From positions 1 to 55,631 of the forward strand of contig JANXXI010000168.1 of NCBI GenBank assembly GCA_025350695.1: a stretch of 55,631 bases of DNA. Direction: 5' to 3'. Made by a program: the position numbers and the translations under genes. Of this stretch, positions 26,168-35,592 are shown in pieces (position 1 is the first letter of the stretch; each line of letters starts with the position of its first letter). The stretch is from Acidobacteriota bacterium. GTDB lineage: Bacteria > Acidobacteriota > Terriglobia > Bryobacterales > Bryobacteraceae. The notes under the pieces were generated by a model. The model saw only the letters and a program-made list of their open reading frames with translations. It was not told the DNA's origin and searched no databases.

Positions 26168-27739
26168 TTAGTCGGTCTGAATCACGTTAATTTGGCGGAA
26201 GCGTGCCGGCGAACAGCCATGACTTACTGAGTTACTCTGGGGCGGCTCACCCTTGCCGTCATTTGTCGCACCCCACTGCTGCCAGTAGGCCGGACCTGCG
26301 ATGGCGTCGCACGCCTGCCAGAAATCGGTAGTTCGTGATTGATAGGCAACCTGAGAAACCATACCGGCGCGCTTGCCTTTCTTGATGGCCCAAAATGCGT
26401 CGCCGCCGAATTGAAAATTGTAACGCTGCTGATCAATGGAGAAGCTGCCATCGCCGTCAATCAGGATGCCGTCTTCAATGTCGCCAATCAGATCGTCAAG
26501 GCTGGTTGTCGCTTTGCCTGGTTCCAGCCAAACGTTGGGCATGCGTTGAAAAGGCACGCTGGACCAATCGTCGGCGAAACAGCAGCCGCGCGATTCCTTC
26601 TCGCCAATTAGGTGGGCTTGATCCCGAATGGTCTGATAGTGCTTAAAGATCCCCTTTTCGATGATCGGGAACTTGGTTGCCTTCACCCCATCGTCGTCAT
26701 AACCGATGGTTGCCAATCCACGAGCGGTGGTGCGATCACCCCATACATTAACGATGTCGCTGCCGATTCGAGCCTTGCCCAATTTATCGGTGGTGAGGAA
26801 GCTAGTGCCGGCATAATTCGCTTCGTAACCTAACGCCCGGTCAAGCTCTGTGGAATGGCCGAGGCTTTCGTGAATCGTTAGCCATAAATGGTTCGGCAGC
26901 AGCACCAGGTCCTTCTTGCCGGCAGTTACGGGAGGCGCCGCCAAATGCTCGATCACCTCTTCACGGACGCGGGCGGCATTCTCAACCAGATTCATTATTG
27001 GCACATACTCGTAGCCCGCTGTAACAGGAGGCGGCACGTAACGGCGTGACTTAGAGAGCGCTTTGGCGACATCCACCGCAGTGGCATTTACTTGGGCCGA
27101 GGTTTGTAAGTTGAGCTGCTGAATTGAGCTGCCTTCGGACGAAGCGAAGTACTTATCTTCGGAGGCAAATGACAAACTACAACCGGCCGAAAAGACACGC
27201 TTATCCTTCTTTGCCGCCGCCGCAGCAGTGCGGATCAGCTCTAGCCTTTCTTCGATCGGGACAGAGAACGGGTCCTTTTCGAACGGCGTTTGCCAACGGT
27301 CACGGTATGCTTTCACTGGCGCAAGTTGCACCGGGCGCTGCTTCAAAACGGCATTGGCGCGGGCCACTGTGACGGCTTCGCCAGTGATACGCGCGATTTC
27401 AGCCTTCGTGACTATGGGCGACGCGGCGAAGCCCCAGCATCCATCGGCAATGACGCGCACTCCAAAACCGAAGGAGCCTCCATCGGCAATGTTAGGAACC
27501 TCAAGGGTCTTGCCGGTGCCGCGTTCTGGATTCAAGCGTATAGTAACGAATTGGCGGCGATAGCGGATTATGCGTATGTCGCAGTAAGTGGCTTTAAGCT
27601 TCTTTGCCTCAGCGAGCGCGACTCCCCCAAGTGATTCCAGTTCTTGGTTCGGCCTCTTTGAGTCCGCTGGCGCGGCGAAAAGGCGCTCGGCGAACGCGGT
27701 CGCTGTGCTGGATTGGATAAATTTACGGCGGGACAACAT
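26168..27739 (-). CDS. TldD-type metallopeptidase with Tat-like signal
   Basis: A 523-residue protein. The start at 27739 is chosen because the twin-arginine signal MLSRRKFIQSSTATAFAE begins there; a longer frame would overlap the upstream tannase gene. The zinc motif HESLGH (His290, Glu291, His295) is the TldD HExxxH. Flanking blocks LELGGVALAEAKKLKATYCDIR-like (here LGGVALAEAKKLKATYCD), WGDRTTARGLATIGYDDDGV and VWLEPGKATTSLDDLIGDI are typical. It should form the active subunit of a TldD/TldE peptidase with the next gene. Tat signals are unusual for TldD of the E. coli type, which is cytoplasmic. Confidence 0.92.
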   Translation of the reverse strand: MLSRRKFIQSSTATAFAERLFAAPADSKRPNQELESLGGVALAEAKKLKATYCDIRIIRYRRQFVTIRLNPERGTGKTLEVPNIADGGSFGFGVRVIADGCWGFAASPIVTKAEIARITGEAVTVARANAVLKQRPVQLAPVKAYRDRWQTPFEKDPFSVPIEERLELIRTAAAAAKKDKRVFSAGCSLSFASEDKYFASSEGSSIQQLNLQTSAQVNATAVDVAKALSKSRRYVPPPVTAGYEYVPIMNLVENAARVREEVIEHLAAPPVTAGKKDLVLLPNHLWLTIHESLGHSTELDRALGYEANYAGTSFLTTDKLGKARIGSDIVNVWGDRTTARGLATIGYDDDGVKATKFPIIEKGIFKHYQTIRDQAHLIGEKESRGCCFADDWSSVPFQRMPNVWLEPGKATTSLDDLIGDIEDGILIDGDGSFSIDQQRYNFQFGGDAFWAIKKGKRAGMVSQVAYQSRTTDFWQACDAIAGPAYWQQWGATNDGKGEPPQSNSVSHGCSPARFRQINVIQTD

Positions 27740-27782
27740 TAAGTTAAAGGCTCCAATTTGTTGAGTATCGCACGGGTCAGCG

Positions 27783-29264
27783 CTATTGGGGAAGGCATGT
27801 GAAACTAGCCGCGTCATCTATGTTCCCGGCGCCTTTATACTTCGCTACGCCGGGATAGCGGCACAAAGGACGCGAGCGCACCACTTTGCCCGCTTGATCC
27901 CTTCGAACGGCGGCTAGCGTTTCGGGACGAACGCCCTGTTCCACCCAAGCTTGCAGGGCTTGAAACGGCGCTTGAGGAGGCGCTCCTTCGCCGCCGCCAC
28001 AATGACCAACACCAGGGGCAAGGTAAAGCCGCATGACGTCGTCGATTTTCGCGCCCAGCTTTTCTCGTACTCGTTCGTAATATTCAATTGTGCCTTGCGG
28101 ATAAATCAACGGATCTGCCCAACCATGCCACACGAGCAGCTTGCCGCCACGCTTTTGAAACCCCATTATATCCGCATCGTCCGTACCAATTACAGTGTTG
28201 AACTCTTCCACTGACTGATCAAAGACCTGCTCATACATTGCTTGCTTGGTGCTGGTCCATTCAAAATTCGGATTTTGCGTTAGGAAATACTTCCACCAAT
28301 CAAGCGTGATGCCCGATGGTTTGCCTGTAATCGGTTCGCCACCGGTGGCGCTTAAGCCTTGAAAGGGCGCACCGCGTGGTAGGCCGTACCAAAGAAATCC
28401 ACCTTCCTCCCGCTTTGGCCCATCCCAGATTTTGCGAATAATGCGCGCGTCGGCCTCGCTGAACTCTCCGCAGGCGGTTGGTTTCCCTATTAAAGCCGCG
28501 GGGTTGAATGAACAACGGCGCGGATCGGCGATCACTCCATCGGCCGCGCCATCATCTTTGTCGCATGCCGATACGGCGGCTGCCTGCGCCGCTTGGAACT
28601 TACAGGCCGGTAAATAATGATTGGCTCCGAGCATGGCTAGTTGCCCCCACATCTGGGCGACGTGCAGTTTTGCCCAGTTGATGGCCGGAGCGCCGGCAAG
28701 CACTCCGTCATAATCCCCAGGGTACCGTTGCACTTCCATCAAGCCTTGCCGGCCGCCGGTGGAACAGCCGTTGAAGTAAGAGTAAGTGGGTCCTCTTTCG
28801 TAAAACTGCACGGTAAGTAACTTGCCGATGACGGTCATTTCATGGATGCTGGCGTGGGCAAAATTGCGGATAGCTAACCAATCCAGACGTCCGCTCGAAT
28901 CGAGCGCGAAACTACCTCCTGTCGTAGAGTGCCCGGCATCGGTTGCCACGGCGACGAAGCCGGCAGCGAGCGCCGGAGCCAATCGTCGCGCGTCGCCCGC
29001 TGTGAAACCGCCTCCACCCACGCCTTGAAACCGGCCGTTCCAGTTGTTCAGCGGCAGCCCGACGAATACACGAACCTGATCTTTGGCTGGAGGATGGGTT
29101 ACAACTACTGTTACGCGGCAGACTCCGGCGTCCACTTTTTTCGATTCAATTAAGACGATCGCCCCTGGGAGCTTCGGTCCGGATAGCCCCTCGCAGTAGC
29201 GGACGGCTTGCGCATACACACTCGTGTCGAAAAAAGCCAGGACTAGTAGAAGAAGGAGACGCAT
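27783..29264 (-). CDS. Tannase/feruloyl esterase family protein
   Basis: A 493-residue exported hydrolase with signal peptide MRLLLLLVLAFFDTSVYA. The nucleophile elbow is FNGCSTGGRQG with Ser168 beside Cys167, and the C-terminal part has HGWADPLIYPQG (Asp) and GVGHCGGGEG (His). This is the CS-D-HC arrangement of the family, where two cysteines pair next to the triad. Substrates of the family are gallate or feruloyl esters of plant polyphenols or polysaccharides. It is first in a likely minus-strand operon with TldD and TldE (43 bp gap). The divergent AraC-type gene begins 41 bp away and may control it. Confidence 0.92.
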   Translation of the reverse strand: MRLLLLLVLAFFDTSVYAQAVRYCEGLSGPKLPGAIVLIESKKVDAGVCRVTVVVTHPPAKDQVRVFVGLPLNNWNGRFQGVGGGGFTAGDARRLAPALAAGFVAVATDAGHSTTGGSFALDSSGRLDWLAIRNFAHASIHEMTVIGKLLTVQFYERGPTYSYFNGCSTGGRQGLMEVQRYPGDYDGVLAGAPAINWAKLHVAQMWGQLAMLGANHYLPACKFQAAQAAAVSACDKDDGAADGVIADPRRCSFNPAALIGKPTACGEFSEADARIIRKIWDGPKREEGGFLWYGLPRGAPFQGLSATGGEPITGKPSGITLDWWKYFLTQNPNFEWTSTKQAMYEQVFDQSVEEFNTVIGTDDADIMGFQKRGGKLLVWHGWADPLIYPQGTIEYYERVREKLGAKIDDVMRLYLAPGVGHCGGGEGAPPQAPFQALQAWVEQGVRPETLAAVRRDQAGKVVRSRPLCRYPGVAKYKGAGNIDDAASFTCLPQ

Positions 29265-29304
29265 GGATTTCTACAACCTTATCATTGTGCGATCTTGGAG
29301 GTAG

Positions 29305-30186
29305 ATGGGCCACGCACCCCAACTCGCCTCACGTTTGATCCGCTCAGACCAGCACGATGACGGAGTCAATTGCTGGGCGATGCAGCACTTCGCCTCAGCT
29401 GTACCGCTGACTGGGCTGGTTCACTCTTACTGTGACTATTCGGAGCAGACCCGCGGCTTTTCAACCCGGCGGGAACTGCCTCATCCAGAAGGAGTGCTGA
29501 TCTTCAACCTCGGTAGTGACGTTGCGATCACTGGGGGCAATGGCCGCGACCTTCGGCTTCGACCCGGGCAGGCATTCCTAGCGGGCATTCATCTTAGACC
29601 GGCGCTGTCCAGTTCGCCTGGATTTCAGGCCGGCGTTCAGGTGGAACTGCCGATATCCACGCTGCGCCGAATTTTGGGCGAGTCGATGGAGGCATTCGTC
29701 GATGAAGTTGCGCCGCTTGAAGGGGCGCTCAATGCGGTCGGGGAACAATTGCTGAACGCTGCAACGGTGGAGGAGCGAATTGGTCTGTTGGACACGGCCT
29801 TTAGCCAGAGCCTTGCTGTGGCGAAGCCGATCGATCCTCGGCAAAGAGCAGCGCTTCGTATGTTACGCCTTCGGCCGGAGCTCGACATCGCCGAAATCGC
29901 TCAGCAAGTTGGCTGGAGCCGAAAGCATCTTGCCGATCGAGTTCGCGATGTAACCGGCGTGGGCCCGCGCAGCTTCCGCCGCTTGGTTCGGTTTCAGGCT
30001 TTAACGCGTGCCTTGACCCGATCGTTCACGAAAGTGGGTCAAGTGGATTGGGCGGCGACGGCGGTGGAACATGGGTACTGTGATCAATCCCATATGATCC
30101 GCGAGTTCCGTGAATTTGTCGGCATGACTCCATCTACTTTTCTTGCCCGGCTTCTCAAAAATGGCGGCGGTCTTGTAGAGGATTAG
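29305..30186 (+). CDS. AraC-family transcriptional regulator
   Basis: A 293-residue regulator with a strong GGAGG ribosome site just before the ATG. The N-terminal 190 residues are a beta-rich sensor region (LRLRPGQAFLAGIHLRPAL). The C-terminal part has two helix-turn-helix units: LDIAEIAQQVGWSRKHLADR and VDWAATAVEHGYCDQSHMIR, followed by FREFVGMTPSTFLAR, the AraC signature. It is divergent from the tannase gene and shares a 40-bp intergenic region with it, making the tannase/TldD/TldE genes its most obvious target. No effector can be inferred. Confidence 0.88.
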   Translation: MGHAPQLASRLIRSDQHDDGVNCWAMQHFASAVPLTGLVHSYCDYSEQTRGFSTRRELPHPEGVLIFNLGSDVAITGGNGRDLRLRPGQAFLAGIHLRPALSSSPGFQAGVQVELPISTLRRILGESMEAFVDEVAPLEGALNAVGEQLLNAATVEERIGLLDTAFSQSLAVAKPIDPRQRAALRMLRLRPELDIAEIAQQVGWSRKHLADRVRDVTGVGPRSFRRLVRFQALTRALTRSFTKVGQVDWAATAVEHGYCDQSHMIREFREFVGMTPSTFLARLLKNGGGLVED

Positions 30187-30246
30187 GCACAACACTATTC
30201 ACTTAAGTTTCTAGCGTGACTGGTGTCCAAACGGCAGTTTGAGCTA

Positions 30247-30328
30247 GCCCCCCGATGAAAATCGGGGGATTCTTCTGAATCCCAACAATGGACCTGGTTC
30301 GAGGAATCCCCCGATTCCATCGGGGGCC
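30247..30328. repeat. Paired hairpin inverted repeat
   Basis: Two arms (30247-30275 and 30301-30328) are reverse complements over about 28 bp with one indel and a few mismatches. Each arm is itself a small hairpin, CCCCCGAT...ATCGGGGG. The 25-nt space between is TGAATCCCAACAATGGACCT plus a few bases. The layout resembles a BIME/REP doublet or a terminator of the AraC gene. Confidence 0.65.
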
Positions 30329-30392
30329 AGTTGAGACTAGACAGGTTCGTTTCATCCAATACGACAGTGGTGAATTCGGTTATCTTGTTTAC

Positions 30393-30836
30393 ATGCCATC
30401 GAAACCACAACTAATTCCTTGTCTTCGCTATGACAATGCCCCGGCAGCGATTGACTTTCTTTGCAAGGCCTTTGGATTTAGGAAGCATGTAGTCTATGCC
30501 GATCCTAATGACCCCACCATCGTCCACCACGCACAGCTTGTGCTGGGCGAGGCGATGATTATGTTGGGCTCAGCCCGTCGTGACCCCAAGATGGAGAAAT
30601 ACCACTTGCGCACGGCGAAGGAAGCAGGTGGCGTGACTGTTTGCATTTGCGCAGTGCTTGAGGACAGCACGATCGAGGCGCACTTTGCTCAAGCACAAGC
30701 AGGCGGAGCGGAGATTGTCACTGAACTTCATGCGAACGAAGGTTATCCAGGCCGATCTTACAATGCCCGGGATTTGGAAGGGAATAACTGGGATTTTGGG
30801 ACGTACGACCCTTGGGCCGTGGAGGGAGCAGGCTAA
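30393..30836 (+). CDS. VOC-family (glyoxalase/bleomycin resistance-like) protein
   Basis: A 147-residue cytosolic protein. The start at ATG 30393 (MPSKPQLIPCLRYDNAP) gives a complete VOC fold; a longer frame back to 30288 would run into the hairpin repeat. The family blocks are LRYDNAPAAIDFLCKAFGF, then HHAQLVLGEAMIMLG, and the C-terminal GYPGRSYNARDLEGNNWDFG, whose RDLEGN part matches the last VOC strand with its metal-site Glu. The substrate is unknown. It converges on the CoA-transferase gene with a 3-bp gap. Confidence 0.85.
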   Translation: MPSKPQLIPCLRYDNAPAAIDFLCKAFGFRKHVVYADPNDPTIVHHAQLVLGEAMIMLGSARRDPKMEKYHLRTAKEAGGVTVCICAVLEDSTIEAHFAQAQAGGAEIVTELHANEGYPGRSYNARDLEGNNWDFGTYDPWAVEGAG

Positions 30837-30839
30837 TGG

Positions 30840-32042
30840 TTACGGCGCGCCAATCGCCCCGGCGCTGCGCAGTTCCCTAAGTGCATCGCTCGTTAACCCG
30901 AGCACATCGAACAAGACTTGATCCGTTTGCTGGCCCAGCGTAGGCGTGGCTTCTCCAATTCGTCCTGGTGTTGCGGAGAATTTCATAGGCAGCCCGGTTA
31001 CCCGCACTGGTCCAGCCAACTGATGTTGGCGCTCCGGAAACAACTCGCGCTGCTGCGAATGCTGGTCGGTGAGCACCTCCTCAAAATTGCGCACCAATGC
31101 CACGGGAACGCCTCCGCGCTGCAGGGTCTGTACCCAGTGCGCCGCTGGTTTTTCACGGAAACTCGCTGCCAATTGCTGCTCCAAAATCTCGCGATGCTTA
31201 ACGCGCAGAGGGTTTGAACCGAAGCGCTCGTCCGCAGCCAAATCATGGCGGCCGATGGCTTGGCAGAAAGCAAGCCATAACTTTTCACTCGCTACGGCCA
31301 GGACAATTTCGCGATCGGCGCAAGCAAAGGCGCGATACGGAACAATAGTGGCAAAGGCCGTTCCCATGGGCTTCGGAATCGTGCCCGATCCAAGGAATCC
31401 GGCGTAATTAGAGGCCATGGCCGAGACCAACGAATCGAGCATGCTGACATCGACAAACTGGCCACACCCCGTTTTGTGCCGCGCCTCGATGGCCATCAGC
31501 GCTCCGGTCAACGCAAACATGCCTGCGGTAATGTCAGCCACCGAATGGCCGCAGCGCGCTATTTCGCCATCGGGGGTACCAGTGACCGATATCAACCCTG
31601 AAGAAGCTTGGACGATGAGGTCCATTGCGGGTTCCATTCGTCTCGGCCCGGTTTGGCCATAACCGGAAATGGAAACGTAGATTAGGCGGGGATTGGCGGC
31701 GACTAGATTTTCGTAGCCCAGGTTGAGGCGGGACATCGTACCAGGGCGGAAGTTTTCCACCAGGATGTCGGCCTTGGCGGCCAGGCGGCGGCAGAGTTCC
31801 AAGCCCTCGAGAGATTTAAGGTTAACGGTGATGCTCTGCTTACCACTGTTGAGGCCGATGAAGAAACTGGCGTCGGGGCCTTGAAATGGCGGCCCCCAGG
31901 CGCGGCCAATGTCGCCGCCATCAGGACTCTCCACCTTGATTACGCGTGCTCCGTATGCGGCCATCAACATAGTGCAATAGGGGCCCGCTAGAGCGTGGGA
32001 AAAGTCGAGTACTGTGAGGCCGTCAAGTGGTGGAAGGGACAC
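30840..32042 (-). CDS. Class III (CaiB/BaiF) CoA-transferase
   Basis: A 400-residue cytosolic enzyme. Family motifs are strong: LDFSHALAGPYCTMLMAAYGARVIKVE (shown here as LAGPYCTMLMAAYGARVIKV), LVENFRPGTMSRLNLGYE, and the catalytic Asp in AMDLIVQASSGLISVTG. Members move CoA between acyl groups, for example formyl-CoA/oxalate, carnitine or succinyl-CoA/hydroxyacid pairs. Nothing in the sequence or neighbourhood fixes the substrate. It starts 24 nt after the stop of the upstream 1140-residue protein, so both are probably in one transcript. Confidence 0.93.
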   Translation of the reverse strand: MSLPPLDGLTVLDFSHALAGPYCTMLMAAYGARVIKVESPDGGDIGRAWGPPFQGPDASFFIGLNSGKQSITVNLKSLEGLELCRRLAAKADILVENFRPGTMSRLNLGYENLVAANPRLIYVSISGYGQTGPRRMEPAMDLIVQASSGLISVTGTPDGEIARCGHSVADITAGMFALTGALMAIEARHKTGCGQFVDVSMLDSLVSAMASNYAGFLGSGTIPKPMGTAFATIVPYRAFACADREIVLAVASEKLWLAFCQAIGRHDLAADERFGSNPLRVKHREILEQQLAASFREKPAAHWVQTLQRGGVPVALVRNFEEVLTDQHSQQRELFPERQHQLAGPVRVTGLPMKFSATPGRIGEATPTLGQQTDQVLFDVLGLTSDALRELRSAGAIGAP

Positions 32043-32066
32043 TTTTTTATTAGACTCTACTACGGC

Positions 32067-35000
32067 TCAATTCGTCATGGGGTCTGCGCCGATCGTCCCC
32101 ACTAGGCTTCCCAGGTATTCCGGGGACTTAATATATTTCAGCCGCTCCTGCGCCTCTGCAAGCCGTCCAGCGAGATCCGGTTGGTTTGCGCAAACCGCTT
32201 CAAGCGCCACCACGTGACGGCGCCAAAGCGCTATGTCACTGCGTTGTTTCACCCGCAATCGCTCCTGGTACCAGTCACTGGCCAGCAACATCTCTCTTTG
32301 GAACAGGCATCGAATTTTCGGGCTCGTAACGTCTTCACCGTTGTAGTGGCCATGCGCCATAAAGTGCAGGAGAGCCTTCACTGGGGGGCAAGCCTGCTCA
32401 ACGCTCTCATCCTCGAAATAGAGCAGGGCAACCCGCCGCTGTGCGTCTACCATGGCGTCAATGCCGGCGACGAACTGCGCAACGTCTTGTTTTTCGGGGC
32501 GTAAAAGCGCGTCAGGGAATACGGCATCTGGCGTTTCAAATAGCCGCCCCAGGAAGTGTTCGGAAAATTGTTCAGTAATACGGTAGCCAAGCCTGCTTGC
32601 GCGCACCTTGCGGCCTTCCCAATCAAAGTCCTCCACCTTTTCCAAATAGCCGGCATCGATTAGAAATTTCGGATCGCGCTCCACCACCTTCATGCGGCAC
32701 CAAATCTCGGGCACCAGCATGCTGATGTCGTGATCCACGCGATAGTTCGGCCCAACATGCCCCGCAACCGAGGTGAATCCCTCATAGCCGGTGAGGATGG
32801 CGTCCACTACGGCATTGTTCACATCAATCACCGGGGGCAGCGCGTTGAATGGACCCTTGGTCAAGGCCCCTTCGCTTCCGAATCCAGTCGTAGACGGAGA
32901 CTTGCCGGTGAGGCTGCAAATAAAATCCATGAAGAGCTCAGGCAGTTCCTGGTAATGAATGGGGCTGTACACGGCAAGCGGCGGCAATCCAATTTCAGGT
33001 TGCGCGGGATTAGAGCGGCGTCCGGCCAACACCGAGTTCACCGGAAAGGGTACGGCTTGGCCCGCGGGTACGTCGCGATCAAGGTGCGCTCCGATATCGG
33101 CCAGATAAGTTTCCCGGGGGTTCAGCAGGTCGGGCCGCTTCTGCTGGTAGCGGGGGTTCTTCGACGGCTTTCCATCCACGACGCGTGGGAAGGCCGAACA
33201 AACTGCATAGCCCTTGCCTCGTCCGAGGAAATCATGCAGAAGTTTTTGCATGGGTGAGGAGAATTTGTCAAACACCACCACGTGATCGACAAGCGTTTGT
33301 ACCTGGTCGATGTTCAACGGTTCGTAGTTGGAGAGGAATGTGCCAGGCGAGGCTATGTCGGCTTCGGCTGGTTGATCGAAGCCGGGTTCGATGGCATCAT
33401 CCGGGCGTTGGAATAACAGGGCTTCACAGTTGGCTAGAAGCTTCACGGACGGGTGAAGTTCACGCGGATCAAGACCGCTTAAGGCCTCGCGCGGGACTAC
33501 GGCCGACACAGTGATGTCGTCTTCCACTTGCACCTTCTCGGCGGGATGGAAATCAGGACGAAGTTTGTAGATGCGCCATGAACCGTCCGGTTCGTGGCCC
33601 ACGCGAAGATAGTTGGCCACCAGTTGATGGTTGTTATATTTCAACTCATGCCCTTGGAACCCATTCACGCGGTCCACGGTGAAATACTGGCGCCAGTTGT
33701 CGCCCCAATCCTGGCGGTAGTAGCGCTTCACGGTAAACACCAGTTGCCTGATAATCGGCGGAATTGTGCGCAGCCATTCGTTGTAGGCATCCACGTATTC
33801 GTGAGACGGCGTCAACAATTGGATCACTGAGCCGAGGGAACGTTCGACGCTAAGAATCGGACGCGCGTCACGAGGCTTGGGCGCAACGCGTTTCCTAATT
33901 TGCGAATAATCTTTTTCGAGGATCGCAGCCACCTGATCCATATCGCTTTGATAGTCCCGAACAAAGACTGGGCCCTTCAGCAACACGCTGGCGATAGACT
34001 TCGAAATTTCCGACTTGCCTCCGCCCGACACGGTTGAAGGTTTGTGAATCAGAGTGCCGTCGGCCCTTGTGCCAACCAGCCGCCAAGCTGTGCCCGACAT
34101 CTGTTTTTCAAGGCGCAACCGATACCCTGATGGAAGTATGTACACGTCGCCCGCGCGCAAAGTTAGACGCCGCTCCTCGCCTTCCTGCTTCCAGCAAATG
34201 TAACCTTGCTGGACGTAGAACTCCGAGGATTCCGGCACGTAGAACACATTCGGATAGCGCCGGTCTAACGCGTAGCCTTCTGGTTTCGGTTCCACCAAAT
34301 CCCCAAGCAGGCGCATCGCGCCGTCGAACGTCGCCTTCTTTAGAGGCACTGTGCGATCGGCGTAAAAATCCTGTCCCAGAACATAGCTGGGGAAAGCTAT
34401 CGCGCCGCCGGCGTGTTCCTCCTCTGAGAATCCGAAGAGGTTCGCCGCAAAGCTGATCTGCGTCTTCACCTCCTTCTTGCAGTAGCCATAGTAACTATCG
34501 GCGATGATGGTCACCATCAGGCCACGTTTGTCGCGGCAGGTGACTTTGAATGCGCCTCCGTTGTTGTATAGTTCGTCCGGGTCAGTCCAGCACATCTTGT
34601 CGCGGCGTTGGCGGGCGCTTGCCTGCTCGAACCGTGGAAGCCCAAGGTCACGCTTCTTGACGCCAATCAGATGTGGCGCAAGAATCACGCAACCGGTGTG
34701 ACCCGTCCAGTGTTTGGAATCAAGCGCGGCATCATTCTCCGCAAGATACGGATCCCCCGCGTTACCAAAGATTCCTTCAATAAAATCCAGATTGCTGACC
34801 AAACTTCCGGGAGCAAAAAAGCGGAGCTCCATTGTCTTCCACGGCTCGGCTCCGGCGGCGGGGCTGACTAAAGGCCGCAACAATAGCGACACCCAAAGCC
34901 GTGCTTCGTCTGGTTGATCGGCGGTGAACGGTAGCCGCAACACATCATCGGGAGGATTGAAGGCGCGCGCCAGCAGTCCGGCAAAGGCTTGCCGCGGAAC

Positions 35001-35489
35001 AGCGATTTTGTCCGCCGGTATGGGGAAGCCCCCCTCGACTACATGAAAAATCCCTTGTGTAGTGCGGCGGTCGCTTCGCGGATTGTGCAGTACCCCCTGC
35101 TCCACACGATACGATTCAAGGTAGGCGGCGGAGAAGCGGTCACCGGTTGGCGGTAGCGACATCTGGCGCGCCAAACCCACGCGGTCCAGCACAAAACTAT
35201 TGAGCGGAAGTTGTGGCGCGCCATCCGGGCAGGTCTCGCGCAGAACATCGTTCAGATAAGTTTCTATGCGCCGGTCGGCCGGACAAAAGTGGCTGCCCAG
35301 CATTTTGTCCTTCACGAGGTAATTGCGAAGCAGAGGGCGCGTCAGCTCAAGAAAGTAGGGGTCGGCGGTGGCCACGCTTACCGGTTGACCTAGCGCGGCA
35401 AGTTTCAGGTTGATGTACCGTATCAGACTCTCCTTCTGATCGGAGGGAGTGGAGGCGGCGGTGTCTAGTGGATATTTCGTTTCGCTCAT
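32067..35489 (-). CDS. Probable pyrophosphate-type phosphoenolpyruvate carboxykinase
   Basis: A 1140-residue soluble protein. Its size and several blocks agree with the large PPi-dependent PEPCKs of Entamoeba and Propionibacterium: an N-terminal INLKLAALG segment, HFCPADRRIETYLND, IIADSYYGYCKKEVKTQISF and a P-loop-like TVSGGGKSEISKS (Lys492). Those enzymes interconvert PEP + CO2 + Pi with oxaloacetate + PPi. The assignment is from memory of the family, not a search, so it may be another large enzyme sharing these blocks. No transmembrane segment or signal. The 95-bp repeat at 35497-35592 abuts its start codon, and no ribosome site is visible there. Confidence 0.6.
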   Translation of the reverse strand: MSETKYPLDTAASTPSDQKESLIRYINLKLAALGQPVSVATADPYFLELTRPLLRNYLVKDKMLGSHFCPADRRIETYLNDVLRETCPDGAPQLPLNSFVLDRVGLARQMSLPPTGDRFSAAYLESYRVEQGVLHNPRSDRRTTQGIFHVVEGGFPIPADKIAVPRQAFAGLLARAFNPPDDVLRLPFTADQPDEARLWVSLLLRPLVSPAAGAEPWKTMELRFFAPGSLVSNLDFIEGIFGNAGDPYLAENDAALDSKHWTGHTGCVILAPHLIGVKKRDLGLPRFEQASARQRRDKMCWTDPDELYNNGGAFKVTCRDKRGLMVTIIADSYYGYCKKEVKTQISFAANLFGFSEEEHAGGAIAFPSYVLGQDFYADRTVPLKKATFDGAMRLLGDLVEPKPEGYALDRRYPNVFYVPESSEFYVQQGYICWKQEGEERRLTLRAGDVYILPSGYRLRLEKQMSGTAWRLVGTRADGTLIHKPSTVSGGGKSEISKSIASVLLKGPVFVRDYQSDMDQVAAILEKDYSQIRKRVAPKPRDARPILSVERSLGSVIQLLTPSHEYVDAYNEWLRTIPPIIRQLVFTVKRYYRQDWGDNWRQYFTVDRVNGFQGHELKYNNHQLVANYLRVGHEPDGSWRIYKLRPDFHPAEKVQVEDDITVSAVVPREALSGLDPRELHPSVKLLANCEALLFQRPDDAIEPGFDQPAEADIASPGTFLSNYEPLNIDQVQTLVDHVVVFDKFSSPMQKLLHDFLGRGKGYAVCSAFPRVVDGKPSKNPRYQQKRPDLLNPRETYLADIGAHLDRDVPAGQAVPFPVNSVLAGRRSNPAQPEIGLPPLAVYSPIHYQELPELFMDFICSLTGKSPSTTGFGSEGALTKGPFNALPPVIDVNNAVVDAILTGYEGFTSVAGHVGPNYRVDHDISMLVPEIWCRMKVVERDPKFLIDAGYLEKVEDFDWEGRKVRASRLGYRITEQFSEHFLGRLFETPDAVFPDALLRPEKQDVAQFVAGIDAMVDAQRRVALLYFEDESVEQACPPVKALLHFMAHGHYNGEDVTSPKIRCLFQREMLLASDWYQERLRVKQRSDIALWRRHVVALEAVCANQPDLAGRLAEAQERLKYIKSPEYLGSLVGTIGADPMTN

Positions 35490-35496
35490 GAGAAGT

Positions 35497-35592
35497 TGGT
35501 GGTTTTTTCGAAGTGGTCGAAGCCGCGATTCAACATGGGCGCTACTTCAATTAGCTTGACTACAAGGATACAACGAGGCAGGCCGTCTGCCG
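35497..35592 (+). repeat. 95-bp direct repeat, copy 1
   Basis: About 90% identical to 40766-40860 in the same orientation; the core CGCGATTCAACATGGGCGCT and GGATACAACGAGGC are exact. It begins 8 bp from the start codon of the PEPCK-like gene. One frame reads [14 protein letters not shown] then stop, like a protein tail. The repeat pair bounds a 5.2-kb accessory segment. Confidence 0.85.
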
